Below are positions 57,354 through 64,000 of a stretch of DNA of 64,000 nucleotides, piece by piece. This DNA is from Diabrotica undecimpunctata. Taxonomy: Eukaryota; Arthropoda; Insecta; Coleoptera; Chrysomelidae. Numbering within the stretch: position 1 is the first letter of the stretch; the number at the start of each line of letters is the position of its first letter. A program made the translations under genes and the position numbers. Under the pieces are notes generated by a model. That model was not told the origin of the DNA. It worked only from the letters and a program-made list of their open reading frames with translations, and did not search any database. Location: positions 116,790,458 through 116,854,457 of the forward strand of contig NC_092806.1 of assembly GCF_040954645.1 (NCBI RefSeq), written 5' to 3'.

Positions 57354-59504
57354 TTTTAAGAAGGAATCAATGCGAAGATGGCGGCCAAAACCACACCAAC
57401 TGTCAGCGGTCGTCAATTCTACCCTTTTCCATCCCCCACTATATACACTAATGTAATATTTTTAGATCTTAAATTACAGACTTAGTTTTAATTTATAAAT
57501 TTTCGTATGACACGTTATAAATAATAATTCGGTTATTTTGTAATAATTGAATTAAAATAAATCTTATTTAAGACCAGTTTTATGTTTCAAATAACAATAT
57601 TCAAAGAACAGAATGCTCTAAGAGAACTTAATCTATGTTTATCTTTGCGATCAAAGTGACACACTAACACTACACATTCTTCTTTATTAAAACAGTCTAT
57701 TTTTTAAAGTTTAGAACAATTCTAGACAAATGAAGACTATATAGACAAAAATTATGGTAATAAATTGATTTACATTAACTGTAGAAATCCAATTTCCATA
57801 ATATATGGGTACTTACTGAAGATTCATGATTTTTCTTCAGATATTCCGTAAAATTCGACTACTTCATTGCATGTTGGTAGATACCGAATTTTCTGTAAGT
57901 TTGTCCTTATTTGTAGCCCTTTCCTTATGTTGTGATGTATAAAGAGAATAATTTCTAAAAGTCCTTTGTAGGGATGATAGGCACTATTTTACTACCATAT
58001 TTACTGTTTTTAAAGCATTGTTAATTTTCATTTAATTACTTTCTTTCCCAACTATTAATATTCGTATATTTGGGATTTAAAGTTTTATGACAAAACTTTA
58101 TAAATACAATTCAACTTAAACCCAGACAACCATTTAGTGTGCTAAACCTTACACTTTCTATATTTTCTTAACTTCATGATTAACTGATAAAAACCTAAAA
58201 ACTGAGAACCTTTTTAACCATTGTTTTAGAAGATATTGTTTACAAGACTTTTATAAAATCACTTCCCACAATATTACTTCCCGCAATACTCTGTTATGTA
58301 ATATTGATATTAAGAAACTTTTTCGTTTAATTCCATCTTGGAAAGTTGACAAATGCTCTATCGGCTTTTGAAACGGCATTAAATAATAATTTGAGTTATA
58401 CGCAAATTCTAAGTGTTAGTCTCCTTGACTATAAAAATTCTACCAATTTGCATTTACATTTAGGTTTCAGGAAATTTATCTTTGCTGTAGATTTAATATG
58501 TCCCTAATACATTTTGATTTTATTATCTTAATAAGTAAAAGAAGATTAAAATTTTACTACTATCCCTTTAACTAGATTTCAAAATTATTTTTTTTCTGTG
58601 CAAGGTTATCATTAGGCTTTAGTATTCAATTCAATCAATTCAAATCACTTTGAATGCCTCTTACAACTATGAATACTATGAATAGACAGTCAAAATAAAA
58701 AATGATAAAAGTAAAAAATGTGTGTAGTTAAATAATTAGATTATATTGGTTTTTTTGTGACATTTACAGAACTAATTAGAAAATTTATGTCATGACATAA
58801 AAACAGAATAAATCCTAAGAATTGAAATTATTGTGTTGTGGTGTGTTTTCGTTAAGATAAATGTAGTTACCCAAACAACCAAGTAGTATTTGTTAATCAT
58901 GAGTATTTTAGTTTTTTGTTTATTGTCACAAACCTGCCCTTTTCCTATTCCAAAACTGTGTTGTGGTAGCGTTTATTGTCAATATTGTGAAGACGTTGGA
59001 ATGTCAAAAACCAAAATTATCAAAAACCAGAAACGGTGAGAACATATTTTTTTAAAATTATCAGCATGGCTGGCAAATTGCTGTACATTGCCTATTAACA
59101 TGTAGTTACCCTCTTTTCTCCTTCTAACCATATCCTAACCTACTCGTAGTGGGATAAGGAGAGTTCCCTCAATTTTGTTAATGTTGAAGGACAATTATGT
59201 ATAATAGAAATTCATGTTTTTAATCGAGAAACACAATTCACCTTCTCCTGTTACTTTATTTCAGTTTCTTTAGTTTTCTTTTTCAGCACAGCAGCTTTTA
59301 GCAGCACAATCTGCATTTACATAAGTTTGATTTTGATGCTTTTGTTTGTTTTCAGATATTTTGGCTTGTATATAATTTTTTCGCTAAATTTGAATATAAA
59401 ACTACATTTAAATATATTTAAATAGGAACCAAAGGCAAACCATATACAACGTAATGAATGGGTAATCAACTCATTACCTAAACATTCAATTGTTGCATCT
59501 ATCT

Positions 59505-59640
59505 TGAAAAAATCATTGATTTAATGTTAAAATCTTATACAGATATTTGAAGGTTCTTAAAGGTATATGAGAGGAAACTGATGAAAAATCCGTGAAGACG
59601 CACAGTTGTTTGCTTTGTTTTTGTTTTAAATAATCTTTCT
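59505..59640 (+). repeat. Dispersed noncoding repeat, copy 1
   Basis: Contains ATACAGATATTTGAAGGTTC and AAATCCGTGAAGACG. Related copies occur inverted at 63,015-63,130 and direct at 63,165-63,300. Confidence 0.6.
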
Positions 59641-61055
59641 TCACTTCACTAAAAAATGAAAAAGTCTTCTTTTGCATATAAAATGTTTTTTATGCAGTTT
59701 AAAGAAAAATAGTGCAAATAAAAATTGTAGATCTTAAAATGTTCTTCAATTTGCGAGTTTCCTTAAAATATATGAAGAATTCATCAAGATAGTTGCAAAA
59801 AACCCTTAATATTGCAGTAATTTAAAATTAGTAATGACTTTGTTTTGTGCATAATAGCATGTAATATAACTACTTAAAATTATGGCTGTTATTAAAGTTT
59901 GCTAAATTTAAAGTAAATTTTAAATTAAACTAAAATTTAAAATAAAAAAAAAGGTATAACCCGTTAAAATGAAGGTACTCGTAAAATATAGCCACGGAAA
60001 AGTGGAGGGGTGAACTACAAAAATATTATTTAAAGTTACTACCTACTTATCTTCATTAAATGCATTTCTAATACAATGTTGTTAAAAGAAAAAACTATAA
60101 AATTAAATAAAAGAAATTAATTTATTTTAATAATTAATAATTATTATTATATTTTTATATCAAAAATATACACTTATCAATAAAATTTAAATATTTCTTA
60201 CCAAATAATAATAAAATTTGACAACTTTTTTATAAAAAAAAATTAATTAATTATTTATTTTTCCGAGATTTTCCGACAGGTGAAAATAGCACAATTCTTA
60301 TTATTTTGTAGAGCTACTTCAGTGTAAAAAAAGTGTTCTACGTGCGACAAAATCCAAGATATTGCAAATTTTGCCAGCGTACTTCACTTTGAAGTTACAA
60401 TAAAAAAAAACGGAGTCATAGTTCTTCAATCCACTTTTCCATGTCGGAAGAGTGCCATCAATTTAACGGAATATAACATTTTACTTTAATTAATATTTAA
60501 ATGGGAATAAGCCACAATTAAAGGTTAAAATACATTTATTGACGTTTCAATTTCCACTTCGGAAATCGTTCTCAAAATACAAACATTAGTAAATTAAACA
60601 AATTTTGTTTTTGTTACTTAGTGAAAAATTCTTCTAATAATTTAATTTTATCTGACTCATCTATATTGACAATTCAGACATACATTATACATTTTAAAGT
60701 AGACGACTTTAAAATGATATTGCCAATATTGTTGAGTTGCGTTCCTGGGACGACTTTACTTATAAGATAGTTCATTCGATTACATGAAATCAACTTTAAC
60801 GTGAGAATATCCGTCAGAAAAAATCATAACATGTAATTCGTCTTTAAAAAGACAAATACATGCCACGATGACAGTAAAATTCTCCCGTTAGTGATTCCAT
60901 AGTAAATTATGAGGGAAAAACCAGGAAAAAACCTCATAATACTATCCCGACATGGTAAGTATTTGATCTTGCATTTAGTTTACCTTCAATAAATACCAAA
61001 TTCCGATTTTATATGTTTGTTATTTAAAAAATATAAATGATGTATTCTCTATATG

Positions 61056-61557
61056 TTACTGACTTACCAATACTGGTATTTTCCTTTTAATAACTTCCTC
61101 TTTCAATATGGGTAACCAGATCCTACTACATTCTGCCGAGGAATTCGCGACGCAATTAGTCTCATTTAGCATAATTAGAGCCGCTTCTTTGATTTTTCTC
61201 TTTTTACCATCAGTTTCTTTTAGGACTATATTTGAATCATTCCATTGAACCCTATGTTCATTATCCCATGCATGTTTACATATTTGAGATCTATCAAATT
61301 CTCTATTTTTAATATAGGATTGATGTTCACTTATTCTAACATTTAATGGCCTTGATGTTTCACCTAAATAAAACTGATCGCATTCACAAGGTATTTTATA
61401 AATGCAATTCTTTGTCCTTTCTTGTTCATTGTTAGGTTTGGTTTTGGACAAAATAGATCTCAACGTGTTTGTTGTTTTGAATGTTGTTGAAATGTTGAAT
61501 TTATTTCCTATCCTTTTAAGCTTTTCCGATAATCCTTTTATGTATGGTATTGTTATA
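61056..61557 (-). pseudogene. Penelope-like GIY-YIG endonuclease, C-terminal part of the polyprotein
   Basis: Minus strand, open from ~61,557 to a stop at 61,056 without breaks. It begins within the reverse transcriptase C-terminus (IPYIKGLSEKLKRIGNKFNI, TLRSILSKTKPN), then the endonuclease: CIYKIPCECDQFYLGETSRP (GIY--- and YIGET signatures), LNVRISEHQ (Arg, Glu-His), KHAWDNEHRVQWND, KRKIKEAALIMLNETNCV and a tail ending LVSQ. The ATG at 61,463 is not the true start: the protein continues upstream and is cut off at the junction with the tail copy at ~61,558. Nicks target DNA for priming in intact relatives; the reverse transcriptase core is absent here. Confidence 0.88.
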
Positions 61558-61653
61558 ACTCAACAATATTGGCAATATCATTTTAAAATGTATAATGTAT
61601 GTCTGAATTGTCAATATAGATGAGTCAGATAAAATTAAATTATAAGAAGAACG

Positions 61654-61947
61654 CCATTAAATGTTAGAATAAGTGAACATCAATCCTATATTAAAAATAG
61701 AGAATTTGATAGATCTCAAATATGTAAACATGCATGGGATAATGAACATAGGGTTCAATGGAATGATTCAAATATAGTCCTAAAAGAAACTGATGGTAAA
61801 AAGAGAAAAATCAAAGAAGCGGCTCTAATTATGCTAAATGAGACCAATTGCGTCGCGAATTCCTCGGCAGAATGTAGTAGGATCTGGTTACCCATATTGA
61901 AAGAGGAAGTTATTAAAAGGAAAATACCAGTATTGGTAAGTCAGTAA
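61654..61947 (+). pseudogene. Second, shorter copy of the Penelope-like endonuclease
   Basis: Starts mid-domain at PLNVRISEHQ and reads on without breaks to LVSQ and TAA at 61,945-61,947. It lacks the GIY and YIG signatures, so it is inactive. It is the inverted twin of the minus-strand copy. Confidence 0.85.
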
Positions 61948-62435
61948 CATATAGAGAATACATCATTTATATTTTTTAAATAACAAACATATAAAATCGG
62001 AATTTGGTATTTATTGAAGGTAAACTAAATGCAAGATCAAATACTTACCATGTCGGGATAGTATTATGAGGTTTTTTCCTGGTTTTTCCCTCATAATTTA
62101 CTATGGAATCACTAACGGGAGAATTTTACTGTCATCATGGCATGTATTTGTCTTTTTAAAGACGAATTACATGTTATGATTTTTTCTGACGGATATTCTC
62201 ACGTTAAAGTTGATTTCATGTAATCGAATGAACTATCTTATAAGTAAAGTCGTCCCAGGAACGCAACTCAACAATATTGGCAATATCATTTTAAAGTCGT
62301 CTACTTTAAAATGTATAATGTATGTCTGAATTGTCAATATAGATGAGTCAGATAAAATTAAATTATTAGAAGAATTTTTCACTAAGTAACAAAAACAAAA
62401 TTTGTTTAATTTACTAATGTTTGTATTTTGAGAAC

Positions 62436-62475
62436 GATTTCCGAAGTGGAAATTGAAACGTCAATAAATGTATTT
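62436..62475 (+). ncRNA. Penelope-like tail stem, possible hammerhead-derived motif
   Basis: GAGAACGATTTCCGAAGTGG followed by AAATTGAAACGTCAATAAA. TTTCC and GGAAA form a stem before GAAACGTC, as in the terminal motifs of Penelope-like elements; the CUGAUGA part is not intact. The inverted twin is at 60,530-60,570 on the minus strand. Confidence 0.4.
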
Positions 62476-62517
62476 TAACCTTTAATTGTGGCTTATTCCC
62501 ATTTAAATATTAATTAA

Positions 62518-63394
62518 TTTAAAATGCCACAAGAAAATAGCTTCAGAACAATAATAACATTTTGCTCCTTCACTGTATATGCCTTCTATAAGTTGTATCA
62601 CAAAATTTAGATTTTAATTTAGAATACTTTCATACTGAACCTTTTAATATTAATAATGTAAGTATGATTTTAAGAATAAAACGCTATGATAATCAAATTG
62701 AATGCTCTATCTGGGTGATATTTAGCACACTTTTATAACTTATTTATTCCCATAATTTTAAGTAGCTCTATAACATGTCGTTATGCAGAAAACAAGTTAT
62801 TAACATTTATAAATTATTACAAAAATAATGGTTGTCTGCAAATATCTCGCTCAATGATTTATATATTTTAATTTGGATACTCTTAAAACTGCATAATTTT
62901 TTATGGTCCACAACTTTTATTTAAACCATTTTACTGTAAAATGTATAGGAAACATTTTTTGTAAAATACAACAACAAGGTAAATTTTTTTTCACTTAAGT
63001 TACAAAAAAAAAGAAGAAAAACCAGCAGCAAAAACGTCTTCACGGATTTCTGATCAGATACCCTTCATATAGCTTTTAGAAGCTTCAAAATATCTGTATA
63101 AAATTTAAACGTGATTTTTTCACAATTTTTTACATTAGGCTGGTCTACCCCCAGTCAGGAAAAAAAAGTTGACAAAATCTTACACAGGTATTTAAAGGTT
63201 CTAGAGCTAGAGGGTATATGAGGGGTAGCTGATGACAATTATGTGGTAGTGACGCTAATTATTTTGCTTTGTTTTTTTTATTTAAGAATAGTAAAACTAG
63301 TTTAAATAAAAGTTATAAATCATAAACAGTTCTTTTTTATTGAGAGGTTCAAAATTAAAATACGTAAAGAATTAACCGAGATAATTTCAAAAAC
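62518..63394. other. AT-rich stretch with an inverted repeat pair
   Basis: 63,015-63,130 and 63,165-63,300 are related in inverted orientation (AAATCCGTGAAGACG complement near 63,035; TATTTAAAGGTTCTAGAG near 63,189) and both match 59,505-59,640. Otherwise nothing was recognised. Confidence 0.5.
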
Positions 63395-63890
63395 CCTTTC
63401 TGCGCCTTTTAAGAATTGCAAGGCAAACAGACGTTGATAAAGGTGTAATTAGAGAAAATGAGGAATCTAAAATTGCATTCCACAACATATCTCCTTAACT
63501 AAGCAAAAGTCCTTAGCGAATTGGTTTCCCGCACTCATAAAGAGTATATCGAAGTAAAAAGGAAAGACAGTTAAGATTTGATTTCACGTAATAGTGCCTC
63601 TGTATATCCGCTTATACCTATTTCATCCTAAAAGGAATCTTTGAAGCGACTATTCACATAAGCTCTGAACGTGAAACCAATTGTTCCTGTCGAAAAGGAA
63701 GCAGCGATAAAATGGCTTCGGTATAGACGCAATAGCGACATCGACCAATTTGCTATGGATTTTTGCTTAGTTGAGGAGATGTGTTGTGGAATGCAATTTT
63801 AGATTCCCCATTTTCTCTAATTACACCTTTATCAACGTCTGTTTGCCTTGCAATTCTTAGAGGGCACAGATTAAAGCAACAATATGGATT
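63395..63890. mobile_element. Foldback MITE related to the one at 5.4-6.3 kb
   Basis: The left arm (AGAATTGCAAGGCAAACAGA, then CGTTGATAAAGGTGTAATTA) is answered by its complement at ~63,755-63,862. Arms are ~110 bp. The centre holds AAAATGGCTTCGGTATAGAC and GCAATAGCGACATC, the complement of the block found in the 336 bp repeats at 5.6-6.3 kb. Noncoding. Confidence 0.75.
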
Positions 63891-63892
63891 TT

Positions 63893-64000
63893 GGTTTCGT
63901 CAAATAGGTTTGCGGTTTGGATTCTGTCGTTTATTTCTTTAGTAACATCGTTGTCAGCTGAGATTACGGCCCCCAGATACTTAAAACGTTGTACTCTTTC
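63893..64000 (-). mobile_element. LINE scrap at the window edge
   Basis: The minus strand reads ERVQRFKYLGAVISADNDVT and KEINDRIQTAN, the LINE thumb block (f-YLG--i--d---t-EI--RI--A). Continues beyond the window. Confidence 0.8.

Larger units (their letters stand above)
56601..60485. other. AT-rich stretch, mostly without recognised content
   Basis: Long AT-rich DNA. It contains the possible terminal exon at 57,344, a GC-richer patch at 57,370-57,430 and a dispersed repeat at 59,505-59,640, each listed separately. No LIM-domain exon was found by eye. Confidence 0.5.
60486..62517. mobile_element. Penelope-like element fragments in an inverted duplication
   Basis: Bases 60,486-61,350 and 61,653-62,517 are inverted copies of equal length (865 bp) with almost no differences (one seen: CCACGATG versus the complement CCATGATG). 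Both encode the C-terminal GIY-YIG endonuclease and the 3' tail of a Penelope-like retroelement. The 302 bp centre (61,351-61,652) holds the N-terminal part of the endonuclease joined to a second, shorter copy of the tail (61,558-61,645). Penelope-like elements often integrate as inverted or partial tandem copies. Confidence 0.88.

Noticed and set aside
58920..59040. CCGSVYCQYCEDVG-like translation resembling half a LIM zinc finger
   Set aside because: Lacks the other zinc ligands and the GPKGYG segment, and splice sites do not fit the phase of the muscle LIM protein exon.

Overview
The window reads as intergenic and intronic DNA of an insect, most likely a beetle (inference). It is strongly AT-rich, has long AT microsatellites, carries one recognisable host gene (muscle LIM protein, insect type), and is packed with decayed mobile elements. 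No bacterial features, tRNA, rRNA or CRISPR array were seen.

Layout. 0-6.4 kb: a Tc1/mariner-like element with ~245 bp terminal inverted repeats (TIRs), three LINE scraps, and a Harbinger-like MITE holding two 336 bp direct repeats. 6.4-10 kb: AT microsatellites, a second Tc1/mariner-type transposase relic and an R1-clade LINE 3' half. 10.9-13.9 kb: a ~2.9 kb DNA transposon with 655 bp inverted arms around an unusual broken protein gene. 14-18.4 kb: several LINEs and a dispersed repeat present three times. 18.6-20.3 kb: a decayed pogo/Tigger transposase on the minus strand. 21.8-27.1 kb: two foldback MITEs and, between them, a Ty3/gypsy LTR retrotransposon. 28.5-37.2 kb: two groups of LINEs arranged head to head. 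38.2-45.9 kb: a CR1-like LINE, Penelope-like pieces, and Jockey and other LINEs. 48.5-51 kb: two minus-strand LINE pieces, the second holding an RNase H domain and ending ~450 bp before the first coding exon of muscle LIM protein. 51.5-52.8 kb: two coding exons of that gene, with a LINE scrap in the intron. 52.8-64 kb: probable further intron or downstream DNA with more LINEs, a Penelope-like GIY-YIG endonuclease piece in an 865 bp inverted duplication, and foldback MITEs.

The most interesting item is the Ty3/gypsy element (22,284-26,216). It has 276 bp LTRs, a 4 bp target duplication and a D,D35E integrase, but has lost protease, reverse transcriptase and RNase H. Behind the integrase, in the same frame and separated by one stop codon, lies an uninterrupted 204-codon ORF that reads as a macrodomain of the OARD1/TARG1 (ADP-ribose hydrolase) type. 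An ADP-ribose-related accessory gene inside an LTR element is the best candidate here for an undescribed system. A second candidate is the long-TIR transposon at 10.9-13.9 kb.

All assignments come from reading translated motifs by eye; no database search was possible. LINE clade names are approximate.
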